DNA of 64,000 nucleotides. It comes from Planctomycetota bacterium. GTDB lineage: Bacteria > Planctomycetota > SZUA-567 > H5-PLA8. How positions within the stretch are numbered: the stretch's first letter is position 1; each line of letters opens with the position of its first letter. Shown here piece after piece: positions 16,315 through 24,579 of this stretch. Below the pieces are notes generated by a model. The model was given only the letters and a program-made list of their open reading frames with translations. It did no database searches and was not told the DNA's origin. The stretch lies in assembly GCA_026184295.1 (NCBI GenBank), contig JAHCJK010000004.1, forward strand, positions 1 through 64,000, in the 5' to 3' direction. The position numbers were made by a program, and so were the translations under genes.

Positions 16315-17421
16315 TTACCGCACGCTGCGGCGGCGGTTCTTGATGTAATCGACGAGCAGGAACTGGCCGAGCTTCCCCAAGCTCGTGTAGAACGCGCGGC
16401 CCTGGTTGATCTTGGTCAGGTCTTCGACGAACGAGATCAGGGTCGGATCGTCGGTGACCATGAAGGTTGTGATCGGGATGCCCTTGCGGCGGCACTGCGC
16501 GCCTTCCTGGAGGGTCGCGTTCACGATCTTCGGGTTCAGCCACGGGCCCGAATCCATCATGCGCCGCGCGCCCTCGTCGAGCACCGTCGGCTTGCCGTCG
16601 GTGATCAGGAAGACCTGCCGGTTCGGGCACTTCGAACGCAGCAGAATCTTGCGCGCCATCTCCAGCGCGGCCTTCGTGTTCGTGTGGTACGGGCCGTAGC
16701 TGAGGTACGGGACCTCCTTCAGCGGCACCTCGACGGCGTCGTCGCCGAAGGCGATCACGTGCAGGCGGTCCTTGGGGTAGCGCGTCTGGATCAGTTCGAC
16801 CAGGCCCATCGCGACCTTGCGCGCGGGCGTCATGCGGTCTTCGCCGTACAGCACCATCGAGTGGCTGCAATCGACGAGCAGCGCCGTCGCGCAGCTCGTG
16901 CTGTACTCCGTCTCGTAGACCGCGAGGTCCTCCTCGGTCATGGTGATCTCGGCATGGCCTTCCGAAAGCGAGCGGCGCACGGCGTTGTTCAGGCTGTCGG
17001 TGGCGGAGATGTTCCAGAGTTCGTCGCCGAAGACGTACGGGCGGACCTCGGGCTGGCGCTCGAACCCCTGCCCCGTGTCGCGGGAACGGTGTTCGCCCGG
17101 CGCGGACTTGTCGAGGTCGCGGAAGATTTCGTTGAGGGCCTCGTGGCGCAGGGACTTTTCGCCTTTGGGCGTGAGCGTGACCTGCCCCGCCCCGTCGGTG
17201 CGCACCTGGCCGTCTTTTTCGAGCAGCTTCTTGAACTTCTCGAGGTCCATGTCCTCGTTCCAGAGGCCGTACTTGTTGGCGATCTGGTCGAGCCACTCGA
17301 GCGCCTGTTCGGCGTCCCCCGCGGTCTTGCCCAACAGGAGCTTGAAGAGCTTGAACAGGTCCTCCAGGAGCCGCTCCGCGCGCTCCTTCTTATGATCCCA
17401 GCCGGCGTATTCGAACTTCAT
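16315..17421 (-). CDS. von Willebrand factor type A domain protein
   Basis: 368 residues. The first 150 are helical and charged, with FGDELWNISATDSL near residues 130-145. A VWA domain follows: ALLVDCSHSM supplies the DxSxS part of the MIDAS metal site, and later come HTNTKAALEMAR, VFLITDGKPT and PITTFMVTDDPTL. No signal or membrane segment is seen. Proteins of this build usually pair with MoxR-type AAA ATPases as metal-dependent assembly factors, but no MoxR gene is present in this window. It lies between the protease gene (75 bp upstream) and the kinase gene (129 bp downstream). Confidence 0.82.
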   Translation of the reverse strand: MKFEYAGWDHKKERAERLLEDLFKLFKLLLGKTAGDAEQALEWLDQIANKYGLWNEDMDLEKFKKLLEKDGQVRTDGAGQVTLTPKGEKSLRHEALNEIFRDLDKSAPGEHRSRDTGQGFERQPEVRPYVFGDELWNISATDSLNNAVRRSLSEGHAEITMTEEDLAVYETEYSTSCATALLVDCSHSMVLYGEDRMTPARKVAMGLVELIQTRYPKDRLHVIAFGDDAVEVPLKEVPYLSYGPYHTNTKAALEMARKILLRSKCPNRQVFLITDGKPTVLDEGARRMMDSGPWLNPKIVNATLQEGAQCRRKGIPITTFMVTDDPTLISFVEDLTKINQGRAFYTSLGKLGQFLLVDYIKNRRRSVR

Positions 17422-17496
17422 GGAAGAGATCCCAGGAGGCCACGCGTCACACGCATTCTAATTCGAGATATGCGCATGGGCAGCAAATATTGCCCC

Positions 17497-20040
17497 TTAG
17501 AATTTGACCTCGATGGTCCACGCCAACACCGGAAGTTGCGCCCCATCCACGTCCGCCACGATCTCGACATCGTACTTTCCAATATAAACGTCCGTGGGCG
17601 TCCAGCTCAGCTTGCCAGTGGCGGGATCGACCACGATCGTCTCGGGGCCCTTCTTCAGCTTGAAGACTATCTTCTTCGCGTTATCCGGCCTCTTGAACTG
17701 AGGCGTGAAGGAAACGGCGGTGCCGACCGTCGCGACCGCAGGCGGATTATTGGCCACGGAAATGTTCGGATCGGCGGACACGGCCCCTTTGCCGATTGGA
17801 CCGCACTTGATCACAATCAGCTTGCCGCGATCGGAATCGCGGGGAGGCACCAGAAAGAGTTCGTGCCCGGGCACAAACACGACCGACTTGTTCGCGGAGA
17901 CGTTCAAGAAAGCCGCGGGATGCATATACCCGCCGCTGGCAGCCTCGAAATCCCTCTTATTGATGGAAATCCTGCGGATAACCCGCCCGGTGGAACGGCT
18001 CGCATAGAAAATCTCCGCGGGTTGCTCGCGCTTATCGATGTATGTAAGTCCCCACGAGACGAAATAATTCTCGTTCGGCACTTCCGCCACGCATATGCCG
18101 GGAAAATCGAACGCCATTCGGCTCAAGTCCACGTTCGCGACGTAGGTTCGCGTGGGATATCCATACTCTTCGTTGATGGAATTGGTGGGCAGGACAATGC
18201 TACGCCGATCGTTCGTAATGAACACATGCGCGAACGATCGATGCCACCCGGCCTTGGATCCAAACAGTTTGTTGTTGAACAATCGATTCGTATTTTCCGT
18301 CTCGCCAGGCACCAGCAGGGCGGCCACGCCGGAAGGACTTCCGCCAAAATTGTGCTGCGCAAACAAGGTCTTTCCCTGGTCCAGCCAAACGGCAAAGTCC
18401 ACGGCGCCTTTGAGCATCTTTCGCGCCGTTCCCGTTTCTGTGACATGATAAAGCCAGATATCCCACCAGGCGCCGCCTTCGGGAACCCAGGTGGTCATGA
18501 TGCTGCCGTCTGGGGCGAGTCCCAGAATGCGCGTGGGTTTCAAGTCCGGCGCATCGCGCAGCGGGATCGATTTGGTCGGCTTCAAAGTAGCCGCGTCGAA
18601 AATCGAGACGACCTTGGATTCCGTGCATGCAACCACGATCCGCTTTTCGTCGCACCAGATGCTGACAGGGCAACGCGCGGTGGATATCTCGCTCGTAATC
18701 TTGAACGTCGCTGGATCGACTACCTTGATCGCAGCCGTGTTCGAAAAAATGGCGTACAGCGCCCTTCCGGAAGGCGCCGAAACGATCTGCAGCAGGCCTT
18801 TGCCCAAATCCACGCTCGATATCTTCCCGGCCACGCGCGTGAACGCCTGCCCCTGCGGGTCGCGTTCTTCGACGCCTGTCAGAAGTTCAAGACCGGGCTT
18901 TACCGGCTTCACCACCTCGCCGGGGGCCAAGGGCGGACCATTCTGCTCGGCCGCAACCGTGGCCTCGGCCGATTCCGAATCGAGCAGGTTGCCCGCCAGG
19001 CTGCTGGCCTCAGTCATCCGTTCCGGAGCATCGGTCGTGTATCCAATATGGCGCCAGATTTCCTTGCCATTCGGCTGTTGGCATCCCTTGATGGAGCCCT
19101 TCCACGTGCCGGTCGCGGGGTCGCGCGTGAGTTTCAGGCACATCCGCGGACTATCGCCGGGCGCTCCGTACTTCGCGACCTTCCTCTCGGAATCGACGGG
19201 CCGCGCCTCGCCGGGCGTGGCCGTCCAGTAGTAATACGATACGTCGCGAACCTTCTGGAGCGGATCGAACACCGCCACTTCAAGGTCGAACGAATATGCA
19301 TCGCCCTTTCTCGATTTGTTGTACAGCGTCTCGCTCGCGATGCGCCCTTCCAGGTTCCGGCGGACCATGTCGCAAGGAATTGAGAAGCTGACCTGCGTGC
19401 CAAGGATGGTCGCCACGGAAACCGCCACAACCCGGCCCTGCGCGTCCACAATCGGGCCGCCGCTGTTCCCCGGATTCAAATTGCCGTCGATCTGGATCAA
19501 TTCCAGCAATCCCGACTTGTCCATCCGCAGGCTCGAGACCGATCCCTTGCCGATGGTGACCGCAGGGTTGTCGCGTGCCCCGGCCAGGGCATCGCCGAAC
19601 GGGAAGCCCGCGATAAAAACCGGTAACGTCTCCCGAATCTCGTCGGCCTTCGCAAGCACCAACGGCGGAGGAAGGCTTGCCTCCAACTTCGCATCGGCAT
19701 TGAATCCCAGGAACGCCAGGTCCGAATGCGTATCGCAGGCCAGCAGTTTGGCCATGAAGACCTTTTCGGTCGTCGGATTGCCGCTGTTCAACACGACTCG
19801 AATGATCTGCGGGCGAGCGCCTCTGTCCTTCTTCATGCCCAATACGTGGGCGTTGGTAACAAGTACGCTCTTATCGACGAAAAATCCGGAGCCCTGGGAA
19901 GCACCTTGCTCCGTGACCACTTTCAAAAATACCGTCGCCTGCTTCACCTTATCGAGCACTTCCTTGTCGAGCGACTCGCCCGACGAAGCCCGAAGGCACG
20001 CGCCAAGCAACAGCAACCCGATGCTCACCGTTCGAATCAT
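17497..20040 (-). CDS. Secreted trypsin-like (S1C) protease with beta-propeller and Ig-like C-terminal domain
   Basis: 847 residues. The N-terminus is a signal sequence with a possible lipobox ending at Cys15 (LLLLGAC). A trypsin-like domain covers about 30-220, with triad His65 (VTNAHVLG), Asp107 (THSDLAFLG) and Ser193 (NPGNSGGPIV). It is DegP/HtrA-like, but no PDZ domain follows. Residues of about 400-720 look like a YVTN/WD-type propeller (VDPATFKITSEIST, KIVVAC-type strands). The last 90 residues form a putative Ig/cadherin-like module with VDPATGKLSWTPTDVY. Its codon and base usage is noticeably more AT-rich than its neighbours. It probably cleaves or senses envelope proteins. Confidence 0.85.
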   Translation of the reverse strand: MIRTVSIGLLLLGACLRASSGESLDKEVLDKVKQATVFLKVVTEQGASQGSGFFVDKSVLVTNAHVLGMKKDRGARPQIIRVVLNSGNPTTEKVFMAKLLACDTHSDLAFLGFNADAKLEASLPPPLVLAKADEIRETLPVFIAGFPFGDALAGARDNPAVTIGKGSVSSLRMDKSGLLELIQIDGNLNPGNSGGPIVDAQGRVVAVSVATILGTQVSFSIPCDMVRRNLEGRIASETLYNKSRKGDAYSFDLEVAVFDPLQKVRDVSYYYWTATPGEARPVDSERKVAKYGAPGDSPRMCLKLTRDPATGTWKGSIKGCQQPNGKEIWRHIGYTTDAPERMTEASSLAGNLLDSESAEATVAAEQNGPPLAPGEVVKPVKPGLELLTGVEERDPQGQAFTRVAGKISSVDLGKGLLQIVSAPSGRALYAIFSNTAAIKVVDPATFKITSEISTARCPVSIWCDEKRIVVACTESKVVSIFDAATLKPTKSIPLRDAPDLKPTRILGLAPDGSIMTTWVPEGGAWWDIWLYHVTETGTARKMLKGAVDFAVWLDQGKTLFAQHNFGGSPSGVAALLVPGETENTNRLFNNKLFGSKAGWHRSFAHVFITNDRRSIVLPTNSINEEYGYPTRTYVANVDLSRMAFDFPGICVAEVPNENYFVSWGLTYIDKREQPAEIFYASRSTGRVIRRISINKRDFEAASGGYMHPAAFLNVSANKSVVFVPGHELFLVPPRDSDRGKLIVIKCGPIGKGAVSADPNISVANNPPAVATVGTAVSFTPQFKRPDNAKKIVFKLKKGPETIVVDPATGKLSWTPTDVYIGKYDVEIVADVDGAQLPVLAWTIEVKF

Positions 20041-20188
20041 ACGTGGTCCTCACGAGTTGGGATGTTTTTGCGCTGAATAGCCGGCTACTTCCAGAATCCT
20101 ACCTACATATAGGTGTAAGGGGAATTAAAATAGGCGCAAAAACCAATGAAACAGCGCGCTTCGTTGCTCTTGTGCAGTATGAAAGCTA

Positions 20189-20566
20189 TTACTGCGCCGG
20201 CTCGATGCTGGCGCTCATGCCGCCGGGGGAGCCTTCGATCAGCGGGTCGGGGCCGAAGGCGCGGATCTGGTCGGCTTTCAGTTCGGCGCGTTCGAGCGGG
20301 CAGGTGTCCACGATCGTCACGCCGGTGCTGTCCACTTCCTTGGCGTGCTCGTAGGCGCGTTCGGGCGTCTTGCGGAAGAGCTGCATCAGCATCACGATCA
20401 CGTATTCGTAGGAATGCTTGTCGTCGTCGTGCAGGATGACGTGATAAAGCGGCGCGTGCTTCTGCGTCACCTCCACGTCGAGTTCGGGAACGACCTGCGT
20501 GCCCGGGGCGCCCGTGCCGGGGGCCTTCTGCGGTCCGATTGCGTTAAAGATGTCCGTCGTCAGCAT
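20189..20566 (-). CDS. clpS: ClpS-like adaptor of the Clp protease
   Basis: 125 residues. The core LYHVILHDDDKHSYEYVIVM, then LFRKTPERAYEHAKEVDSTG, matches the ClpS fold, which feeds N-degron substrates to ClpA/ClpC. The C-terminal segment CPLERAELKADQIRAFGPDPL followed by MSASIEP is of the form I associate with planctomycete ClpS. Compared with E. coli ClpS, the Asn-Asp pocket reads DDD and the pocket His of the second helix is replaced by Asp (KEVDSTG), so substrate choice may differ. The ATG sits six bases after a perfect TATAAT. No clpA or clpP is nearby. Confidence 0.8.
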   Translation of the reverse strand: MLTTDIFNAIGPQKAPGTGAPGTQVVPELDVEVTQKHAPLYHVILHDDDKHSYEYVIVMLMQLFRKTPERAYEHAKEVDSTGVTIVDTCPLERAELKADQIRAFGPDPLIEGSPGGMSASIEPAQ

Positions 20567-20572
20567 GCCTCG

Positions 20573-20578
20573 ATTATA
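20573..20578 (-). promoter_or_regulatory. -10 element of clpS, placed for a leaderless transcript
   Basis: On the minus strand, TATAAT is followed by six bases and then the clpS ATG, so the expected transcription start is at or next to the start codon. No Shine-Dalgarno fits in the remaining six bases. I do not see a good -35. Confidence 0.5.
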
Positions 20579-20657
20579 GGAGAGCCGGGGGCAAAGGGAA
20601 GTGGGATGTCGCCGCCGCCGGTCAACTCTGTTGCAATCGGTTCAACGGCGCCGGAAA

Positions 20658-20666
20658 TGGTAGAAT
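20658..20666 (+). promoter_or_regulatory. Extended -10 promoter for the 20693 gene
   Basis: TGGTAGAAT has the TGn-TAnAAT form of an extended -10. It lies 26 bp before ATG 20693, which leaves a leader of about 20 bases containing GGAG. Confidence 0.4.
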
Positions 20667-20692
20667 ACCCGGACCATCGCCCGGAGCTTCGC

Positions 20693-21172
20693 ATGGGCAG
20701 ACCGCAGATTCACCTGAGCGCGCTCATCCTGTGGACCTTCGCGGCCGCGTTGTTCCTGATGGCCAACCTACGGGTCACGGTTAAAGGATGCTGGAACCCA
20801 AGACCTTTTACGTCCCAAGTAGCCATGTATGAGCGTGGATTCCCGTTCACCATTCAGTACGTCGAACGATACGCGGGCGTGCCCGTGAAATTCGGCGATC
20901 AGCTACTCACGGAATATATCCAGACCGGCAACTACGAACTGCTTTTTCACAAAGGATTCCCAGGCCGGGAAATATGGCAGGATGAGATGGAGAAACTGTT
21001 GGAAAGGCCCAGCCTAAACGAAGAACACTTTCCTTGGAAGATCAGGTATGCGCTGCTGAATTTTCTTATCTTCTTCCTATGTCCCCTGCTGGTGTCGTAC
21101 TCAATTTCATTCCTTCGGCGCCGATTTTCGCGACGGGGCGCCTCGTCCGAGTCTTCCGGGGGCCGAGCCTAG
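20693..21172 (+). CDS. Small membrane protein with two predicted helices, unknown function
   Basis: 159 residues. One hydrophobic segment is near the N-terminus (LSALILWTFAAALFLMANL) and a second near residues 118-140 (LLNFLIFFLCPLLVSYSI). Between them is a soluble loop of about 90 residues, with GFPFTIQYVERYAGVPVKFG. The end is basic, then Ser/Gly-rich. I do not recognise a family. ATG 20693 was chosen because it has GGAG six bases upstream; an in-frame ATG at 20657 would overlap the apparent promoter. Codon use is less GC-rich than the surroundings, like the protease gene at 17497. Confidence 0.55.
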   Translation: MGRPQIHLSALILWTFAAALFLMANLRVTVKGCWNPRPFTSQVAMYERGFPFTIQYVERYAGVPVKFGDQLLTEYIQTGNYELLFHKGFPGREIWQDEMEKLLERPSLNEEHFPWKIRYALLNFLIFFLCPLLVSYSISFLRRRFSRRGASSESSGGRA

Positions 21173-21187
21173 TCCCGAGGATTTTCC

Positions 21188-21231
21188 TTGACCCATATTC
21201 TATATTTGGTACGTTGTTCCATATATGGAAC
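21188..21231 (+). promoter_or_regulatory. Promoter and 16-bp palindromic operator over the IclR-type start codon
   Basis: TTGACC (21188-21193) and TACGTT (21210-21215) are spaced 16 bp apart. Directly after them lies the perfect palindrome GTTCCATATATGGAAC (21216-21231), which contains the ATG of the regulator gene (21225-21227). Transcription would start at about 21222. A palindrome of this form is typical of IclR-family sites, so autoregulation is likely. Confidence 0.6.
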
Positions 21232-21998
21232 TTCACTGCGACCCCGCCTCCGATCCTTCCCCGGCCCTTACCCGCGGGCTGCTGCTGCTCAAGCGGCTCT
21301 GCGCGGACGGGCCGTCTTCCCTGGAGATGCTCGCCAAGGCCACGGGCTGGCCCAAGTCGTCCGTCTTCCGCCTGCTGGCCTCGCTGGAAGCCTTCGGCGC
21401 CGTCGAACGCGATCCGGCCGACCGGCGCTACCGTGCGGCCCTGCGCCTGGTTCCGTTCACGCCGGTGGCCGAGGGCCTGCGCGCCCGCGCGCTGCCGGTG
21501 ATGAAGGACCTCTGCCGCGCCTCCGGGCACACGGTGGAACTCTTTTCCTGGAACGCCGGGCGGCTGACGATGATCGACCGCTGCGAGCCCGAAGGTCAGG
21601 ACGTGACGGTGCGCGCGCGGATCGGCTGGAACCCCGATCCGGTCGAAGCCTTCGCGCTGACCGTCGGCGCGCTGGCCTGGCCGGAAGACGCGAAGCCTGC
21701 CAAAGAACGCTACTGGTACTGGAAGTTCGGGGAACGCGTGCCGGTGACGCAGCGCGAACTGCGCGGCATGGTCGCCGAAGCGCGCGACAAAGGCCTCGCG
21801 GTCTGCCTGTTTCCCAACGCGCACGGCGTCCGGCGCTACGCGATACCGCTGCACGACGCCCAGGGCGAATTGTGGGGCGTGCTGGCGCTCGCCGCCGTCC
21901 CCGCGCCGCTGAAAGGCCCCGCGCACGAACATCTGATTCGCCTCGCCTGCGACGCCGCCGCTACGTTCAAGCGCGCCGCAGCCGCGAAGGCCTCGTAA
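21225..21998 (+). CDS. IclR-family transcriptional regulator
   Basis: 257 residues. The N-terminal winged HTH (GLLLLKRLCADGPSSLEMLA, then GWPKSSVFRLLASLEAFGAV) is followed by the GAF-like IclR effector domain (DLCRASGHTVELFSWN, and later CLFPNAHGVRRYAIPL and LWGVLALAAVP). The HTH begins about 15 residues in, which fits ATG 21225; no later start is suitable. The start codon lies inside a palindromic operator and has no Shine-Dalgarno, so the mRNA is probably leaderless. The sulfatase gene starts 57 bp after its stop and is the probable regulated partner. Confidence 0.88.
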   Translation: MELHCDPASDPSPALTRGLLLLKRLCADGPSSLEMLAKATGWPKSSVFRLLASLEAFGAVERDPADRRYRAALRLVPFTPVAEGLRARALPVMKDLCRASGHTVELFSWNAGRLTMIDRCEPEGQDVTVRARIGWNPDPVEAFALTVGALAWPEDAKPAKERYWYWKFGERVPVTQRELRGMVAEARDKGLAVCLFPNAHGVRRYAIPLHDAQGELWGVLALAAVPAPLKGPAHEHLIRLACDAAATFKRAAAAKAS

Positions 21999-22055
21999 CG
22001 GACGGAGAACGGTCCGGCTTTTGACCTGGAACGATTGGCCTAGGGGGAGCAAACC

Positions 22056-23540
22056 ATGCGCGTCCTGTACATCGATATCGACAGCCTGCGGCCCGACCAT
22101 CTGGGCTGCTACGGCTACCACCGCAAGACGTCGCCCAACATCGACGCCCTGGCGGCGGAAGGCGTCCACTTCACCAATTATTACGCGACGGACACGCCCT
22201 GCCTGCCCTCGCGCACGGCGCTCTTCAGCGGGCAGTTCGGCATCCACACCGGCGTGGTCAACCACGGCGGATACCGCGCCGACCTGCGCCCGCAGGGCCC
22301 CGACCGCAACTTCCGCAGCGTGCATTGCAGCAACGCGCTGGCCGAAGTGCTGCGCAACGCCGGCGCTTACACGGCGCAGATCTCGCCCTTCCCGCACCGC
22401 CACACCGCGTACCAGACGATGTACGGCTTCCACGAGACCTTCGACACCGGCGGCAACGGGCTGGAAGGCGCGCACGTCGTCTGGCCGTACGTCGAACGCT
22501 GGCTCGAGAACAACCAGTCCCGCGACAAGTGGTTCCTGCACGTCAACGTCTGGGATCCGCACACGCCCTACGACGTGCCGCTCGGCTACGGCGAACCGTT
22601 CAAGGACGAACCGCCGCCCGCGTGGCTGACGCAGGAACGCATCGACAAGCAGCGCGCCAGCTACGGGCCGCACGACGCCGTGGCTCCGCACGGGCGCTAC
22701 GACCTGAAGTTCACCTGGCCGCGCGGCGTGGACAGCATCCGCACGCTGGCCGACTGGAAGAAATGGATCGACGGCTACGACACGGGCATCCACTACGCCG
22801 ACCACTACGTCGGCAAGATCGTGGCCAAGCTCAAGGCCCTGGGGCTGTACGAAGACACCGCCATCGTCATCTCGGCCGACCACGGCGAAAACCACGGCGA
22901 ACTGAACGTCTACGGCGACCACCAGACCGCGGACCAGGTGTGCAACAATGTGCCGCTGGTGATCAAGTGGCCCGGCGTCACGCAGGACAAGGGCGGGCAG
23001 GTCTTCAAGGGCCTGCACTACAACATCGACCTGGCCGCGACGCTGTGCGAGATGTTCGGGGGCAAGAAGCCGGAGGCCTGGGACGGCGTCAGCTTTGCCG
23101 AATCCCTGACCCGAGGCGCGGACAAGGGCCGCCCGTTCCTGGTGCTCAGCCAGGGCGCGTGGAGCTGCCAGCGCAGCGTGCGCTGGGGCGACCACATCCT
23201 GATTCGCACCTACCACACCGGCTACAAGGACTACCCGTCGCTGATGCTCTTCAACCTCAAGGACGATCCGCACGAGCAGCACAACCTGGCGAACGCGCGC
23301 TCGGACCTGGTGGGCGAAGGTCTGCGGATGATGGACGGCTGGGTCGCCGAACAGCTCCGCCGCAGCGGCCAGCCGGACCCGCTCTTCGACGTCATCGCCG
23401 AAGGCGGCCCGCTGCACGCGCACAAGGACGACCTGGAGAACTTCTGCGGGTACCTGCGCCGCACGGGGCGCGTGGAACACGCCGAATGGATGGCGGCGAA
23501 CGGGGGCAAGCCGCGCGACACGGGTTCGCTGCACGCCTGA
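22056..23540 (+). CDS. Type I sulfatase (formylglycine-dependent)
   Basis: A 494-residue alkaline-phosphatase-superfamily hydrolase of sulfate esters. The modification motif CLPSR starts at Cys49, the residue converted to formylglycine. Metal ligands are supplied by YIDIDSLRPDH (Asp7/Asp9 area) and by VISADHGENHGE. Other family blocks are NYYATDTPCLPSRTALFSG and LINLKDDP-like FNLKDDPHEQHNLA near the C-terminus. No signal peptide is visible, although most planctomycete sulfatases are exported, so either it acts inside the cell or the start differs. GGGGAG precedes ATG 22056. A sulfatase-maturation enzyme is not in the window. Likely under control of the IclR regulator just upstream. Confidence 0.92.
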   Translation: MRVLYIDIDSLRPDHLGCYGYHRKTSPNIDALAAEGVHFTNYYATDTPCLPSRTALFSGQFGIHTGVVNHGGYRADLRPQGPDRNFRSVHCSNALAEVLRNAGAYTAQISPFPHRHTAYQTMYGFHETFDTGGNGLEGAHVVWPYVERWLENNQSRDKWFLHVNVWDPHTPYDVPLGYGEPFKDEPPPAWLTQERIDKQRASYGPHDAVAPHGRYDLKFTWPRGVDSIRTLADWKKWIDGYDTGIHYADHYVGKIVAKLKALGLYEDTAIVISADHGENHGELNVYGDHQTADQVCNNVPLVIKWPGVTQDKGGQVFKGLHYNIDLAATLCEMFGGKKPEAWDGVSFAESLTRGADKGRPFLVLSQGAWSCQRSVRWGDHILIRTYHTGYKDYPSLMLFNLKDDPHEQHNLANARSDLVGEGLRMMDGWVAEQLRRSGQPDPLFDVIAEGGPLHAHKDDLENFCGYLRRTGRVEHAEWMAANGGKPRDTGSLHA

Positions 23541-23551
23541 GCCTAAAAATT

Positions 23552-23579
23552 CGCCGGAGCGCGCACGGGCGCTCCGGCG
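23552..23579 (+). terminator. Hairpin after the sulfatase gene
   Basis: An 11-bp stem (23552-23562 with 23569-23579) starts 12 bp after the sulfatase stop. The T-run is on the minus-strand side (AAAAATT before the stem), so termination on the plus strand may be incomplete. Confidence 0.5.
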
Positions 23580-23588
23580 TGCTATGCT
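23580..23588 (+). promoter_or_regulatory. Extended -10 directly before the 23595 gene
   Basis: TGCTATGCT (TGn plus TATGCT) is followed by six bases and the ATG, the same spacing as at clpS. A leaderless transcript is implied. The -35 region falls inside the preceding hairpin and is not convincing. Confidence 0.4.
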
Positions 23589-23594
23589 GAAGGC

Positions 23595-24275
23595 ATGAAC
23601 GGCCCAGCTTCTCCGCGACGCGCCCCCCTGGCGATTCTGACCGCGATAGGCATCGTGGGTGCGATTTTGCTCGTCGGGCTGCCGCAAGGCGCCCTGCGCG
23701 CGTCGAACGAGGCCTCGCAGCCCTTCACGTCGTGGGAGAACCTCCTCGAAGGCCCGCCGGGCAAATCCGTGAAGCTGCGGGGACGCATCCTCTCGTCGCT
23801 CGCGCCGTCGCACGCGGGCTTCGCGGCCTACCACAAGCTCGAAGCGCACGAAGACGACGAAGGCCACACCGAGTGGGAGGTCGTCCTGGCCGACGTGCCC
23901 GAATTCCTGCTCGAACTCTCGCGCGACGGCCCCAGCGCCCGCGTCGAGGCCGGGTATCCGTTCGAGCATCCGTACACGAAGGACATCGGCGCGTACCGCT
24001 ACGACTACCTCCCCCTCGATGCCGACGTCTGGCTGCTGGGCACGCTGACGGGCTACGACGAGGTCCCGCTGGAATCCGAGCGCGTGGACGCTTCCGCCGG
24101 CGCGGGCCCCGCGCAGCGCATTCCGCGGGTGAAGGCCACGTTCGTCGCGGCGTGCTCCGTGGAAGATTACGTTTCGTCCAAACGCTGGACCGCGGGCTTG
24201 TGCGTGCTGCCGGGCCTGGCGCTACTTATTTTCTCGGCGCTGATGCTGCGGCTGGCGCTGAAGCGTTCGCTCTGA
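23595..24275 (+). CDS. Bitopic membrane protein, unknown function
   Basis: 226 residues. There is an N-terminal hydrophobic helix (LAILTAIGIVGAILLVGL) and a C-terminal one (AGLCVLPGLALLIFSALML), and between them a soluble domain of about 150 residues. The domain begins with a strand pattern GKSVKLRGRIL. A Pro/Tyr-rich middle follows (GYPFEHPYTKDIGAYRYDYL) and then WLLGTLTGYDEVPL. This topology, with short ends and a large loop, resembles E3-like or GIDE-type membrane proteins only superficially, and I assign no function. The start is placed by the length of the first helix and by the promoter geometry just upstream. Confidence 0.6.
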   Translation: MNGPASPRRAPLAILTAIGIVGAILLVGLPQGALRASNEASQPFTSWENLLEGPPGKSVKLRGRILSSLAPSHAGFAAYHKLEAHEDDEGHTEWEVVLADVPEFLLELSRDGPSARVEAGYPFEHPYTKDIGAYRYDYLPLDADVWLLGTLTGYDEVPLESERVDASAGAGPAQRIPRVKATFVAACSVEDYVSSKRWTAGLCVLPGLALLIFSALMLRLALKRSL

Positions 24276-24579
24276 AGCCGAACGGTTGAAGTCCCCTCCT
24301 GTTCCGGACGATACCGGCTCCGGGGGGACCTCATGGACGCACGCAACGCCCGGCGGCTCAGTTACCTGCTCTTTCCCGCCTACTACCTGACCACGTTTTT
24401 AACGATGAATCCGCCCGAATGGCCCGCGGAGCCGGCGGCTCCCATGACGAGTTCCAAGTGGGTGGCCTGCGGCCAGGAACCCGCTGTCCCGTTGGATTCT
24501 TCGGAAGGCATTCCAGAGCAGTCTCTCCAAATCAACCTCGCCTCTTGTCGTTCAAGATAAGAGATTCGACGCGAAGTGC

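Noticed and set aside
24333-24560. 75-codon frame downstream of the 23595 gene
   Set aside because: Only a weak purine-rich site precedes it, and the translated sequence shows no domain or signal; I could not support it as a gene.
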